Shown: positions 49,224 to 58,994 of the stretch, one piece after another
How positions within the stretch are numbered: the stretch's first letter is position 1
Layout: every line of letters starts with the position of its first letter
Assembly (NCBI RefSeq): GCF_024701975.1
Contig: NZ_JANLNM010000006.1
Span: forward strand, 372,001 to 436,000
Direction of reading: 5' to 3'
DNA length: 64,000 bases
DNA from: Variovorax sp. ZS18.2.2
Lineage (GTDB): Bacteria; Pseudomonadota; Gammaproteobacteria; Burkholderiales; Burkholderiaceae_C
Program-made: the position numbers and the translations under genes
Notes under the pieces: model-generated
Database searches by the model: none
Seen by the model: the letters and a program-made list of their open reading frames with translations, nothing else
What the model was told of the DNA's origin: nothing

Positions 49224-51665
49224 ATGAGCATTGCGCGGTCCGCCTCTTCCCTGCAGCTCGCACGCGAGACGCGTGAGCGTTTCGTATTGGCCACGGAAGG
49301 GGCCATCGTCCCGCTGGCCCGCGCGATCCGCGACCGGCTGACGCAGCTGGCTTCGGAGGTGAGCAACGCCCGCGCCATGCAGGAACACCGCGACGATTTC
49401 GTGGCGTTCCAGGGCCAGGCGACGCAATGGGTGACGCTCGCGCAGACAGGCTGGCGCAAGGCCCTGGGCGCCGCCACGCAAACCGGCGGATTGACGACCT
49501 TTCCCACGGCGCTGCGGCTCGAGCTGATCGGCGACGAGGTGGTCGAGACCAACATCCTTGCCTCGCGCCTCGCGCAGGTGATCCACGACAAGGCGAGCTT
49601 CGAACTCAGCGACCTGCGCCTGCGCATCCAGCACCTCGAAGGCACGAGCGAGCTCGATTCGAAGGACGTGCTCAAGCCCGAGACGTTGGCCAGGCTGCTG
49701 GTGGAGCAGTGGCTGGCCGCCGGCCTGAGCCGCGAACTCTGGAGCCGCGTGCAGGACACGGTGCAGCTGCAGTTGCTCGACGTGATCGTCAAGGCCTACG
49801 AGAGCGCCAATGCCTACCTGATCGCCAACGGCGTGATGCAGGAGATCGACCTCAAGAGCTTCGTGCGGCGCACCGGCAATGCCGCAGGCGCGGGCAACAG
49901 CGCCGGCTTCAACACTTCCTTTTCGGGCGGGGCCGCTTCGGCGACCGCGCCGATGATGGACGGCGGCGGCCAGCAGCAGCGTCCCGGCTATGGCGCACAG
50001 GCGCCGCAGCAATCACAGCAGCCGCAACCGCAGGCCTCCGTGCCGATGCCCGCCTCGTCGACGATCGGCGGCTCGCCGCTGATGATCGCGCGGCAGCGCG
50101 CCCAGACCGCGCTGCTGAGTCTCAAGCGATTCGTCACGGGGCGCATCGGCGGCGACAGCACCACCGTTGCCGTCCAGAATTCGATCACCGGCACCGCCCC
50201 GGGGGGGCGCGCGACCGGTCCCGGCGGCGGCACCGCGGGCGGCGGCGGCAACACCGCCCCGCGGCAGTTCTCCAGGACCTTTGCCGGCGCCATCGCCGAA
50301 GCCGAGGCGGCTTACCGCATGGCTGCCACGCAGTACATGGACGCGTCGGGTGAGCAGGCCACGGTCATCCAGCAGACCGCGGTGGACCTGCGCCGGCGCA
50401 GCACCGAGCTCAAGAAGCGCGCCCCCACCACGGCCGACAAGGCCACCGTGGAAATCGTCGCGCTCATGTTCCAGGCCATCCTGGCCGAGGAGCGGATTCC
50501 GTTCTCGGCGCGCGTGTGGTTCGCGCGGCTGCAGATGCCGGTGCTGCGCGTGGCCATCGCCGAGCCTGAATTTTTCGGCACGCTGCAGCATCCCGCGCGC
50601 ATGCTGATCGACCGCATGGGCTCCTGCGTGATGGGCTTCGACGCGGCGGCCATCACCGGCAGCGCGCTCGAGGGCGAAATCCGCCGCGTGGTGCAGGTGA
50701 TCGAGCAATACCCCGAGACCGGGCAGCGCGTGTTCAAGCTGGTGTTCGACGAGTTCGTCGCTTTCCTCAACCGCTACCTCACGCAGAGCGACACCACGCA
50801 GCGCGTGATGAGCGTGGCGCAGCAGGTCGAGCAGAAGGAAACGATGGCGATCCAGTACACCATCGAGTTGCGCAAGATGCTCAACGACATGCCGGTGCGC
50901 GACGAGATCCGCGAGTTCCTGTTCAAGATCTGGGCCGAGGTGCTGGCGATTGCCGCGCTGCGCTACGGTGTACAGGGCGAGCAGACCGTGATGTTGAAGC
51001 GCGTGGCCTCCGAGCTGGTCTGGGCCGCGAGCGCCAAGCCCAACCGCACCGACCGCGCACGTGTGATCCAGGACCTGCCGCAACTGCTGCAGCGCCTGCG
51101 CCAGGGCATGGCACTGCTGGGCATCGTCGACGAGCCGCAGGAAGCGCACATCAAGACCATCGGCGCCACGCTGTCCGACGCCTTCCTGTCGAAGACCGAG
51201 GCGATCCCGCAGGCCAAGATCGAGGCCATGGCCGAGCGCCTGGCGCATCTGGAGGATTTCGTGAGCGACATCGGCGGCACCGCCGATCTGCCGCTCGATG
51301 CCCACAGCATCGAACTGCTGCTGGGCGTGGACGCCGCCTCGATCGAGGTGGTGCCCGATGCCGCCGGCGTGCAGGTGCCCGAAGACATGCTGGCCTGGGC
51401 GCACGAGCTGCAAGTGGGCAACTGGTTCATGCTGGACCACAACGACCGCGTGAGCCAGGTGCAGTTCGTCTGGCGCAGCGATCGGAAGCAATTGCACCTG
51501 TTCGCCACGGCGGACGGCCGCAGCTTCCTGATCCAGGCGGGGCGGTTGGCAACTTATCTGCAGGCCGGCCTGCTGGTGCCGGCCGAGGAAGAGACGCTCA
51601 CGGTGCGCGCCACGCGCGAGGCGTTGGCGAAGCTCGACGCGAATCCCGAGCGCTTGCTGAACTAG
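49224..51665 (+). CDS. DUF1631 family protein
   Basis: 813 residues from the ATG at 49224; upstream ATGs in frame add only low-quality sequence. The family is found in beta- and gammaproteobacteria with no assigned function. The N-terminal 220 residues are helical; residues about 225-360 are low-complexity (Gly, Gln, Pro, Ala). The C-terminal region contains AVDLRRRSTELKKRAP, LFKIWAEVLAIAALRYG and WFMLDHNDRVSQVQFVW, the last recalling a PilZ-like beta segment. It is soluble and lies alone after secF. Confidence 0.82.
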   Translation: MSIARSASSLQLARETRERFVLATEGAIVPLARAIRDRLTQLASEVSNARAMQEHRDDFVAFQGQATQWVTLAQTGWRKALGAATQTGGLTTFPTALRLELIGDEVVETNILASRLAQVIHDKASFELSDLRLRIQHLEGTSELDSKDVLKPETLARLLVEQWLAAGLSRELWSRVQDTVQLQLLDVIVKAYESANAYLIANGVMQEIDLKSFVRRTGNAAGAGNSAGFNTSFSGGAASATAPMMDGGGQQQRPGYGAQAPQQSQQPQPQASVPMPASSTIGGSPLMIARQRAQTALLSLKRFVTGRIGGDSTTVAVQNSITGTAPGGRATGPGGGTAGGGGNTAPRQFSRTFAGAIAEAEAAYRMAATQYMDASGEQATVIQQTAVDLRRRSTELKKRAPTTADKATVEIVALMFQAILAEERIPFSARVWFARLQMPVLRVAIAEPEFFGTLQHPARMLIDRMGSCVMGFDAAAITGSALEGEIRRVVQVIEQYPETGQRVFKLVFDEFVAFLNRYLTQSDTTQRVMSVAQQVEQKETMAIQYTIELRKMLNDMPVRDEIREFLFKIWAEVLAIAALRYGVQGEQTVMLKRVASELVWAASAKPNRTDRARVIQDLPQLLQRLRQGMALLGIVDEPQEAHIKTIGATLSDAFLSKTEAIPQAKIEAMAERLAHLEDFVSDIGGTADLPLDAHSIELLLGVDAASIEVVPDAAGVQVPEDMLAWAHELQVGNWFMLDHNDRVSQVQFVWRSDRKQLHLFATADGRSFLIQAGRLATYLQAGLLVPAEEETLTVRATREALAKLDANPERLLN

Positions 51666-51686
51666 TAGCCAGCCGACGCGGCAGGC

Positions 51687-52205
51687 TCAGTGCGCGATTC
51701 GCCCTTCGCGGCTTTCGCACAACTCGTCGAGCACCAATGCATCGGGCTCGATGCCGGTGCTCCAGTGCACCATCAGCACGATGATCTTGAGCTCGTCGAG
51801 CGCCACCGGATCGCCCGGGGCCGCCATCGCGCGCTCGATCACGATCTCGCGCAATCCACACGGCAGCACGTTCGACGATTCGAGAAAGCGGATGAAGCCG
51901 AGGCATTCGGCGCCCAGGTGTTCCTGCTCGGCCTGGGAGTAGACGCGCATGGCGTCGTCCGACTGGGGCAGGGAGGCTTCAGGCGCGCCGCGGAAGGTGA
52001 CCGTGGCGGAGGCATCGTCGTCGGCATCGAGCTCCAGCTGCATGCCCTGCGTTGCGAGGCTCAGGCCGTCGAGCCAGTGAAGGGCATCGCGGATCTCGTC
52101 TGCCTCGAAACCGTGGGCACTGAGCTTGCGGCCCAGTTGTTCGGGTTCGGGGCAGGCATCGCCGCGCCAATAGTTTTCGTAGACAAAAACAAGCACTTCG
52201 AACAT
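51687..52205 (-). CDS. smg: Smg family protein (DUF494)
   Basis: 172 residues starting MFEVLVFVYENYWRGD, the standard Smg N-terminus, from the ATG at 52205; the C-terminal half carries ALDELKIIVLMVHWS. The cellular role is unresolved, but the gene is nearly always next to dprA, as here (34 bp downstream). It probably shares a transcript with dprA and the LysM gene. Confidence 0.9.
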   Translation of the reverse strand: MFEVLVFVYENYWRGDACPEPEQLGRKLSAHGFEADEIRDALHWLDGLSLATQGMQLELDADDDASATVTFRGAPEASLPQSDDAMRVYSQAEQEHLGAECLGFIRFLESSNVLPCGLREIVIERAMAAPGDPVALDELKIIVLMVHWSTGIEPDALVLDELCESREGRIAH

Positions 52206-52239
52206 GAGCCCAATATAGCCCACGAATGTGCAAGGCAGG

Positions 52240-53391
52240 CTAGGTGGATGCCATTCGCTGAAACAGCCCACCGGGCAGGCGTGAAATGTGCCCGTCCAGT
52301 TCGAGTTCGAGCATCTTCGCTTGCAGCGCAGCGGCACTCCAGCCGGTGCGGGCGCTGAGCGCGTCGAGGCTCACGGGCTCGAAGCCGAGCGCGTCGAGCA
52401 GCGGGTCTTCGGAGGCCGATGCGTCGTTGCCTGCGTGGCCGTTCGAGGGGGCGGCGCTGGCTGTGCCGTTTGTGCGCAGCGGCGGCAGCTCCTCGAGGAT
52501 GTCAGCCACCGACTCGACCAGCTTCGCGCCCTGGCGGATCAACGCATGGCAGCCGCGCGATTGCGGCGAATGGATCGAGCCCGGGATGGCGAACACCTCC
52601 TTGCCCTGTTCCGAGGTGAGCCGCGCGGTGATGAGCGAGCCCGATGCCAAAGCCGCCTCAACCACCAGCGTGCCGCGCGCCAGCCCCGCGATGAGCCGGT
52701 TGCGCTTCGGAAAATTCTGGGTGAGGGGCGGCGTGCCGAGCGGAAGCTCGCTCACGATCAGCCCCTGCAAAGTGATGCGGTGCGCGAGGTCGCGGTGGCG
52801 CGCGGGGTACACGCGGTCCAGGCCGGTACCGACCACGGCCACTGTGGCGAGCCGCGGCGCATCGCCGGCTGCATCGAGCGCGCCCTGGTGCGCTGCGCCG
52901 TCTACGCCCAGCGCGAGGCCCGACACGACGGGCAGTCCCGCATCGCCCAAGGCCCGCGCAAAGCTGCGTGCATTGGTGGCGCCTTGCGGCGTCGGATTGC
53001 GGCTGCCGACGACGGCGATGCTGTTCTGCAACTGCGTCAGGTCGAAGTCCGCGGCGCCGAGCACGTAGAGCATCAGCGGCGGGTCGACCATTTCGAGCAG
53101 CGAGGCCGGATAGCCGGCATCGCCGAGCGTGACGAGGCGGCGGGTGACGCCGTTGCCCTCGACCGTTTGAAGCCATTGCCAGGTCTGGTCGATCGATGCC
53201 TGCAGGCCGTGGGGCGCCTGTTGAAGCGCCTCGGCCTGCGCGGTGCTGACGACCTGCCGCAACGCGGCATTGCCTTGTGCGAAAACCCCTTCGGGCAGGC
53301 CGAATGCCGCGAGCAGCTTGCGCGCGGTGCCGTCGCCGATGCCCGGCGTCAGTGAAAGCCGCAGCCAGCCTGCGAGTTCTGCGCGTTCCAA
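52240..53391 (-). CDS. dprA: DNA-processing protein A
   Basis: 383 residues. An N-terminal SAM-like part, a Rossmann-type DprA domain with AVVGSRNPTPQGATNARSFA, VVSGLALGVDGAAHQGAL and FPKRNRLIAGLA, and a C-terminal winged helix (residues about 330-380: LDALSARTGWSAAALQAKML). It loads RecA on incoming single-stranded DNA during natural transformation. It lies between smg and the LysM gene on the minus strand. Confidence 0.93.
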   Translation of the reverse strand: MERAELAGWLRLSLTPGIGDGTARKLLAAFGLPEGVFAQGNAALRQVVSTAQAEALQQAPHGLQASIDQTWQWLQTVEGNGVTRRLVTLGDAGYPASLLEMVDPPLMLYVLGAADFDLTQLQNSIAVVGSRNPTPQGATNARSFARALGDAGLPVVSGLALGVDGAAHQGALDAAGDAPRLATVAVVGTGLDRVYPARHRDLAHRITLQGLIVSELPLGTPPLTQNFPKRNRLIAGLARGTLVVEAALASGSLITARLTSEQGKEVFAIPGSIHSPQSRGCHALIRQGAKLVESVADILEELPPLRTNGTASAAPSNGHAGNDASASEDPLLDALGFEPVSLDALSARTGWSAAALQAKMLELELDGHISRLPGGLFQRMAST

Positions 53392-53428
53392 ACGGGTAGG
53401 GGCGAGGACGTGGGTGCCGGAAAGCCGA

Positions 53429-54646
53429 TCAGGGGTTGACGAGGAAGTCGCCCGCCTTCGGGGTGTCGTTGATCTCGAGCACCAGGGCGTAGGACACCTT
53501 CTCGAAGGTGCGGAACACCATCAGGAGGCCGATGCGTTCGTTCGGCAGCTTGATGGTTTCCTTGCGCGCGCCGGTGCGGTCGAGGATGGTTTCGCCGTTC
53601 TTCAGGATGGCCAGCACATGGCCGCTGTCGATGCCGTCGCGCGTGCCCTTGTTGATGGCCACCACCTGGTTCTGCGCCGCGAACTGCACCGCGTTGCCGT
53701 AGACCGAGATGATCCGGCCATCGACCTGCGTCGAGGGCGCGCGCGGTGCGTAGCTCAGCAGCTGGCGCGGCGGTTCGGGCAGCAGGCGGTCGCCAGCGCG
53801 CATTTCTTCGCGCGAGGCCACGATGTCGATGCTGGCAGGGACGACCGTGATGATGTCCTTGTCCTCGACCGTCTCGATGGTGGTCGATTCGCCGCGTTGC
53901 AACTGGGCCTTGCCCAGGTACTGCGCCTCGTAGCCGAGGATTTCGCCCGTGCCCGGGTCCTTGAGCGGTGTGGCGTTGCGGAAGATGCGGAAGTTCTGGA
54001 TCGGACCCGGCACTTCGACCAGCGGCGACTCGGGGTTGCCGCGGGCGTAGGCCCGGTCACCGCGCGACAGCAGCACGCGGCTGTCATTGCCGGCAACGAT
54101 GCGCGGCGCGCTTTCGAGTGTGCCGGCGTCCACCACGATCGGTTCGCTGAGGAAGGGCTCGATCAGGCTCGGGTTGAGCGTGGGCAATGCCATGCCGGCC
54201 AGCGAGTCGAAACGGGTGCGGGGCGAGAGCTTGATGGTGCCCCCGTCGCCGCTGACGCCGCCGCGGCGGGTGGTCAGGCGTGCCCGGCCACCGCTCTTGT
54301 CCAGATAGAGGACCTGGCCGGGGTAGATGCGGTGGGGGTTGGCGATCTCGTTGATGTTCATGCCCCACAGTTCCGGCCAGCGCCAGGGGCGCAGCAGGTA
54401 GAGGCGGGAGATGGCCCAGAGCGTGTCGCCGGACTTGACCGTGTATTCGTCGGGTGCCTTCGGCGACAGCTCGCTCAGCGGCACGCCCGCCTGGGCGGTC
54501 TGCTGGGCGGTGGCGCGCTGCTGCGGCGTGACGGGGTAGTTTTGAGCCCAGGCCGTGGTGGCGCCGCAACTGCCGATTACCGCCAGGGCGGTCAGCGTGG
54601 CGAGGAAATTGGGGCGCTGGCGTTCGGTGGATCTGAGCTTTTTCAT
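53429..54646 (-). CDS. Secreted LysM-domain protein
   Basis: 405 residues from the ATG at 54646, giving a signal peptide ending near TAWAQ. One LysM repeat (about 60-110: YTVKSGDTLWAISRLYL, IYPGQVLYL) binds peptidoglycan. The rest is beta-rich with no named domain (VDGRIISVYGNAVQFAAQNQ, INDTPKAGDFLVNP). It is a typical partner of the smg-dprA-def cluster in betaproteobacteria and may modulate cell-wall or envelope processes. Confidence 0.87.
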   Translation of the reverse strand: MKKLRSTERQRPNFLATLTALAVIGSCGATTAWAQNYPVTPQQRATAQQTAQAGVPLSELSPKAPDEYTVKSGDTLWAISRLYLLRPWRWPELWGMNINEIANPHRIYPGQVLYLDKSGGRARLTTRRGGVSGDGGTIKLSPRTRFDSLAGMALPTLNPSLIEPFLSEPIVVDAGTLESAPRIVAGNDSRVLLSRGDRAYARGNPESPLVEVPGPIQNFRIFRNATPLKDPGTGEILGYEAQYLGKAQLQRGESTTIETVEDKDIITVVPASIDIVASREEMRAGDRLLPEPPRQLLSYAPRAPSTQVDGRIISVYGNAVQFAAQNQVVAINKGTRDGIDSGHVLAILKNGETILDRTGARKETIKLPNERIGLLMVFRTFEKVSYALVLEINDTPKAGDFLVNP

Positions 54647-54806
54647 GTCTGGATGGGTGAGCGCACGACGTATCGTTGCGCATACGAATCTCACAATTTG
54701 CTACGAATTCTGCGCCCGAAGCCCTTGAGAGGGCAACGTTTTCGGGTCCGGAGGCGGCCTCGCGTCGCGGAATTGGCGAAAATAGCCACAACTTCCCCCC
54801 GATTTC

Positions 54807-55325
54807 ATGGCCAAACGAATCATTCTGAGTTACCCGGACAAGCGCCTGCACACGGTGGCCAAGCCGGTGCAGGGCGTCGACGCGCGCATCAAGGCCTTGG
54901 TCGCCGACATGCTGGAGACCATGTACGACGCCGAAGGCATCGGCCTGGCAGCGACCCAGGTCGACGTGCACGAGCGGCTCGTCGTCATCGATGTGTCCGA
55001 AGAGCGCAACAAGCCGATCGTGCTGATCAACCCCGAAATCACCTGGGCCAGCGAAGAAAAGGTGCTCAATGAAGAGGGCTGCCTTTCGGTGCCGGGCATT
55101 TATGACGGCGTGATGCGTTCCACCTCCGTCAAGGTCCAGGCGCTCGACGAGAACGGCGAAATGCGCACCATCGAGGCCGACGGCCTCCTGGCCGTGTGCG
55201 TCCAGCACGAACTCGATCACCTGCTGGGCAAGGTGTTCGTCGAATACCTCTCGCCCCTGAAGCGCAACCGCATCAAGAGCAAGCTGCTCAAGCAGCAGCG
55301 CGAAGAAACGCGCGAACGGGCCTGA
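54807..55325 (+). CDS. def: Peptide deformylase
   Basis: 172 residues. All three motifs are intact: GIGLAATQ, EGCLSVP (metal Cys) and QHELDHL (two metal His and the catalytic Glu). It removes the formyl group from new proteins. It is divergent from the LysM gene with 160 bp between starts, and is followed at 5 bp by a BamE-like lipoprotein gene and then fmt, the enzyme that adds the formyl group to initiator tRNA. Confidence 0.95.
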   Translation: MAKRIILSYPDKRLHTVAKPVQGVDARIKALVADMLETMYDAEGIGLAATQVDVHERLVVIDVSEERNKPIVLINPEITWASEEKVLNEEGCLSVPGIYDGVMRSTSVKVQALDENGEMRTIEADGLLAVCVQHELDHLLGKVFVEYLSPLKRNRIKSKLLKQQREETRERA

Positions 55326-55330
55326 ATCCC

Positions 55331-55828
55331 ATGACCTTGCGCAGCCTCGGCTCCCTCGCGGCATTGGTGGTTCTCGCAACGGTCGCGGGCTGCGCCAACG
55401 AGCCCACCCGCATCCAGCCTGGCACCACCGCTGCCGACACCCTGCAACGCCTGGGTGCCCCCACCGGCCGCTACCCGCTCAACAACGGCGGCGAGCGGCT
55501 GCAGTATTCGCGCATGCCGGCCGGCTTCGAGGTCACCGACATCGACGTGGATGCCTCGGGCAAGGTCGTTTCGGTGACGCAGGTGCTGAGCGAGGCGCGC
55601 TTTGGCTACGACATCAAGGTCAACGAGTGGCGCCAGAACGATGTCATGGCCTTCTACGGCCGGCCCTACCAGACCGACCGCGTGAGTTCCTTCGACGGCG
55701 TCGTCTGGACCTGGCGCTACAAGGCCGTGAACGAGCGCCGCATGCTCTATATCTATATCGACCCCACCGGCGTGGTCCGTCGCTATCACACGGGGGATGA
55801 CCTCGAATTCGAACGGGTCCGGGATTGA
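55331..55828 (+). CDS. BamE-like outer-membrane lipoprotein
   Basis: 165 residues. The signal peptide ends at lipobox VAGC (Cys21), followed by a SmpA/OmlA-type fold: two repeat-like halves, ADTLQRLGAPTGRYPLNNGG and NDVMAFYGRPYQTDRVSS, each with the short hinge of BamE-like proteins. It probably acts at the outer membrane; assignment to the Bam complex is not proven. It overlaps the fmt start by four bases (TTGA). Confidence 0.78.
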   Translation: MTLRSLGSLAALVVLATVAGCANEPTRIQPGTTAADTLQRLGAPTGRYPLNNGGERLQYSRMPAGFEVTDIDVDASGKVVSVTQVLSEARFGYDIKVNEWRQNDVMAFYGRPYQTDRVSSFDGVVWTWRYKAVNERRMLYIYIDPTGVVRRYHTGDDLEFERVRD

Positions 55829-56778
55829 GCCGGCTCAAGATCGCTTTTGCGGGCACGCCCGAGTTCGCGCGCGTTGCCCTGGAGGCCATTGCCGCCGCCG
55901 GTCATGACATCGTGCTGGTGCTGAGCCAGCCCGACCGGCCCGCGGGCCGCGGCATGAAGCTGCAGGCTTCCCCCGTCAAGCAGTGCGCGGTCGCCAACGG
56001 CTGGCCGGTGGCGCAGCCGCGCAGCCTGCGCCTGGATGGCAAGTACCCGGACGAAGCCGCGACCGGTCGCGATGCCCTGCTGCAGGCGCAACCCGACGTG
56101 ATGGTGGTCGCCGCCTATGGGCTCATCCTGCCGCAGTGGGTGCTCGACCTTCCGGTGCACGGGTGCCTGAACATCCATGCGAGCCTCCTGCCGCGCTGGC
56201 GCGGCGCGGCGCCGATCCACCGCGCCATCGAGGCCGGCGATGCAGAGACCGGCATCACCATCATGCAGATGGACGCGGGCCTGGACACCGGCGACATGCT
56301 GCTGCGCGAAGCCGTGGACATCGGCAGCGACAACACCGCCCGCCTGCACGATCGCCTGGCAGAGCTGGGCGGCCGGATGATCGTCGAGGCTTTGGCGAAC
56401 CTCGGCGGGTTGACCTGCACGCCGCAGCCGGCCGAAGGCGTTACCTACGCCAACAAGGTCGAGAAGCACGAAGCGCTGATCGACTGGGCCCAGCCCGCTG
56501 ACGCCATCGTGCGGCGCATCCGGGCCTTCGATCCATTCCCGGGCGCCAACAGTCCGCTCGACGGCGAGACCATCAAGCTCTGGACCGCGCACGCGGTGCC
56601 CGCCGGCGCGCCGGCCGCGCCCGGGACGATTCTGGCCGTCGACGACACCGGCGTCGCGGTGGTTGCCGGAGATTCGGGCGTGCTGCTCACCGAGCTCCAG
56701 CGTCCGGGCGGCAAGCGCCTGCCCGTGGCCGATTTCCTGCGCGGCTTCGACCTGAAGCCCGGGCAGGCGTTCGGCTGA
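55825..56778 (+). CDS. fmt: Methionyl-tRNA formyltransferase
   Basis: 317 residues from a TTG at 55825 that overlaps the lipoprotein stop. IAFAGTPEFARVALEAI, the formyl-donor site NIHASLLPRWRGAAPIHR and MQMDAGLDTGDML are present, with the C-terminal tRNA-binding domain (VTYANKVEKHEALIDW onward). It formylates Met-tRNA for translation start and is paired with def. Use of TTG and the overlap suggest coupled, modest translation. Confidence 0.94.
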   Translation: MSRLKIAFAGTPEFARVALEAIAAAGHDIVLVLSQPDRPAGRGMKLQASPVKQCAVANGWPVAQPRSLRLDGKYPDEAATGRDALLQAQPDVMVVAAYGLILPQWVLDLPVHGCLNIHASLLPRWRGAAPIHRAIEAGDAETGITIMQMDAGLDTGDMLLREAVDIGSDNTARLHDRLAELGGRMIVEALANLGGLTCTPQPAEGVTYANKVEKHEALIDWAQPADAIVRRIRAFDPFPGANSPLDGETIKLWTAHAVPAGAPAAPGTILAVDDTGVAVVAGDSGVLLTELQRPGGKRLPVADFLRGFDLKPGQAFG

Positions 56779-57518
56779 TGTTCCTTTCAGCAGCCATCCG
56801 CCAGCGCCCCGAATTCCGCAGGGGCATCCGCGACATGTCCTCGGCTGCGCTGGGCATCGGTGCCTGGGGCCTGATGACCGGCGTGGCCATGGTCAAGTCG
56901 AACATGAGCGTGGTCGAGGCGGTGGCGATGACGCTGTTCGTCTATGCCGGCAGTTCGCAGCTCGCGGCCATTCCGCTCCTGTTCGCGGGCGCGCCGGCCT
57001 GGGTGATCCTGGCAACGGGCTTCTGCGTCAACCTGCGCTTCGTGGTCTTCAGCCTGCACCTGCGGCCCTACCTCATGCACATGCCGCGCCTACGGCGCAT
57101 GACGCACGGCTACCTGACGGCGGACCTGAGCTACGCGCTCTTCACCCGGCAGTACCCGGTGCCGCCCGTGACCCTCGCCGAGCAGCAGTCGCAGGAGGCC
57201 TATCTCACCGGCAACTACTTCGTGACCTGGTGCTCGTGGATGGGCATGAGCCTGCTGGGCGTTGCGCTTGCCAACCTGATTCCGCAGACCTGGGGCCTCG
57301 GCTTTGCCGGTGTGCTGAGTCTGGTGGCGATCGTCTGCTCGATGGCGACGACGCCGCTGCGCATCCTGGCCGCGCTGATCGCGGGCGCTACGGCCGTCGC
57401 GGCCTATGCGCTGCCGCTCAAGCTCAACATCGTCGTGGCGATCGGCGCCGCGGTGCTGCTGTGCTTCTGGCTCGAGAAGCAGTTCGGGCTCGACCCCGAT
57501 GCGGAGGACGACAAGTGA
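56778..57518 (+). CDS. azlC: Branched-chain amino acid exporter large subunit AzlC
   Basis: 246 residues, about seven helices, with FVYAGSSQLAAIPLL and the LRFVVFSLHLRPYL motif of the AzlC family. It works with AzlD to export branched-chain amino acids or analogues. Its ATG overlaps the fmt stop (TGATG), and its own stop overlaps the azlD start (GTGA). Confidence 0.9.
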   Translation: MFLSAAIRQRPEFRRGIRDMSSAALGIGAWGLMTGVAMVKSNMSVVEAVAMTLFVYAGSSQLAAIPLLFAGAPAWVILATGFCVNLRFVVFSLHLRPYLMHMPRLRRMTHGYLTADLSYALFTRQYPVPPVTLAEQQSQEAYLTGNYFVTWCSWMGMSLLGVALANLIPQTWGLGFAGVLSLVAIVCSMATTPLRILAALIAGATAVAAYALPLKLNIVVAIGAAVLLCFWLEKQFGLDPDAEDDK

Positions 57519-57850
57519 GAGGCACCGACCTCTGGACGCTGGGCGTGATCGCCGGGCTGGCCCTCGTCACCGTGCTCACGCGCTGCTTCTTCTTCATCCT
57601 CGACCGCCCGTGGGGCCTGCCGGACTGGGCGCACCGCGCGCTGCACTACGCGCCAGCGGCCGCGCTGGCCGGCGTGATCGCGCCCGAGATCGTGATGACC
57701 CAGGGCCACCTGATCACCACGCTGCACGACGCACGCTTGTACGCGGCCGTGGTCGGCGGTGCTTACTACTTCTGGCGCCGCGGCGTGCTCGGCACCATGC
57801 TGGCGGGCATGGCGGTGTACCTGCCGCTGCACCTCTGGGCCGGCTGGTAG
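57515..57850 (+). CDS. azlD: Branched-chain amino acid exporter small subunit AzlD
   Basis: 111 residues from a GTG at 57515 coupled to azlC. Four helices and the typical TVLTRCFFFILDRPWGLPDW and HYAPAAALAGVIAPEI segments identify the AzlD family. It ends the plus-strand fmt-azlCD run and converges on the hydrolase gene at 57873. Confidence 0.9.
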   Translation: MRGTDLWTLGVIAGLALVTVLTRCFFFILDRPWGLPDWAHRALHYAPAAALAGVIAPEIVMTQGHLITTLHDARLYAAVVGGAYYFWRRGVLGTMLAGMAVYLPLHLWAGW

Positions 57851-57872
57851 CGCAGCGATTTCCACGGCACGC

Positions 57873-58994
57873 CTACAGCGCATGGGCGAACTCGGCGATG
57901 GCGTCCGCCGCTTTCGGAATCAACTCGGGCTGCCCCGCCAGGTAGTGGTTGCCATCCACGATGTCAACATTGCGGATGCGCGCGCCACCCGCCGCCATCC
58001 ACGCATCGCGCGTGCTCGGAAAAGTCGACTGATCGCCCGTGTAGGTCAGCAGCAGCTTGGGCACCGTGGTGCGCGCGAGGTTGGCCGGTCCGTCCGCCTG
58101 CGAGCGCGACGACCATTGCGAGAGGAACGCGGTCAGCGACGTGGTGCGGCCCATCGCATTCGCCGAGTAGTTCACCTGGCGCGCGTCGCCCCACACGCTG
58201 CCCGGCAGGCGTTCGTTCGCATCGAGCGACAGATCGACGCAACGCGGATCGGCATGCGTGCGGTAGACGATGAAGGTCTGGTCGCGCGGCGCGCCGGGCG
58301 TGCTGCGCAGCAGCGCGAGGCGCTCGATGCACCACTGCTCGATGCGATCCAGCCGCGCCTTCTGCGCCGCGCTGAAGCGGGCGAGGAATTCGGCGTCGTA
58401 GGGCACGCGATGGCGCGGGTCGTACATGTCGAGGTCGGGGTCCACCGAGAGCGGGTCGTGCTCGTCGGTGACCGAAGGGTCGATCCAGTCGCGCATCAAT
58501 CGCGTGCGGCCCAGGTGGGCGGCGCACAGCGCGATGCCGTCCACCGGTGGCAGGTCGCTCGCGTGCAGGTGCGTCGGATCGCCGTCGGGCAAGTGCGTGG
58601 CGGTGAGGTTCTCGGCCTGCGCCTGGTAGAAGGCCGCGAGCGCTGCGCCGCCCGAGTTGCCGACCAGGAACACCTTCTCGTAGCCGGCCGCGCGCAGGTA
58701 CTGGACGCCGGCACCAAGGTCTTGAATGGCGCGCTCCATCAGCAGCACCGTGTCGTTGCCCACGAAGCGCGAGTTCAGCCCCATGCAGCAGATGCCGCGT
58801 TCGGCCAGCGGGCCGATCAGGTAGTGGCCCATGAAGTTGCTGGTCGGATGCATCACGATGGCCCCGATCTTCTTCGGGCTCACTGGCGCGCGGAAGGCGC
58901 CGTAGATGCGCGGGCGCAGCAGCTGCAGGCCCGACTGGCTCTCCATCGCAGCGCCGGGCTTCACATCGATGACGGCGAGTTGCAGATCAGACAT
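57873..58994 (-). CDS. Alpha/beta hydrolase (serine type)
   Basis: 373 residues from the ATG at 58994, which overlaps the VOC gene by 8 bp. The nucleophile elbow is VGNSGGAALAAF (GxSxG) and a late His is in DGNHYLAGQPE; the acid is probably Asp in TYTGDQSTFP. It is longer than simple lipases and has an N-terminal strand region (VIDVKPGAAMESQSGLQ). Together with the VOC gene under a LysR gene it looks like part of an aromatic or cyclic-ester breakdown route; the substrate is unknown. Confidence 0.82.
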   Translation of the reverse strand: MSDLQLAVIDVKPGAAMESQSGLQLLRPRIYGAFRAPVSPKKIGAIVMHPTSNFMGHYLIGPLAERGICCMGLNSRFVGNDTVLLMERAIQDLGAGVQYLRAAGYEKVFLVGNSGGAALAAFYQAQAENLTATHLPDGDPTHLHASDLPPVDGIALCAAHLGRTRLMRDWIDPSVTDEHDPLSVDPDLDMYDPRHRVPYDAEFLARFSAAQKARLDRIEQWCIERLALLRSTPGAPRDQTFIVYRTHADPRCVDLSLDANERLPGSVWGDARQVNYSANAMGRTTSLTAFLSQWSSRSQADGPANLARTTVPKLLLTYTGDQSTFPSTRDAWMAAGGARIRNVDIVDGNHYLAGQPELIPKAADAIAEFAHAL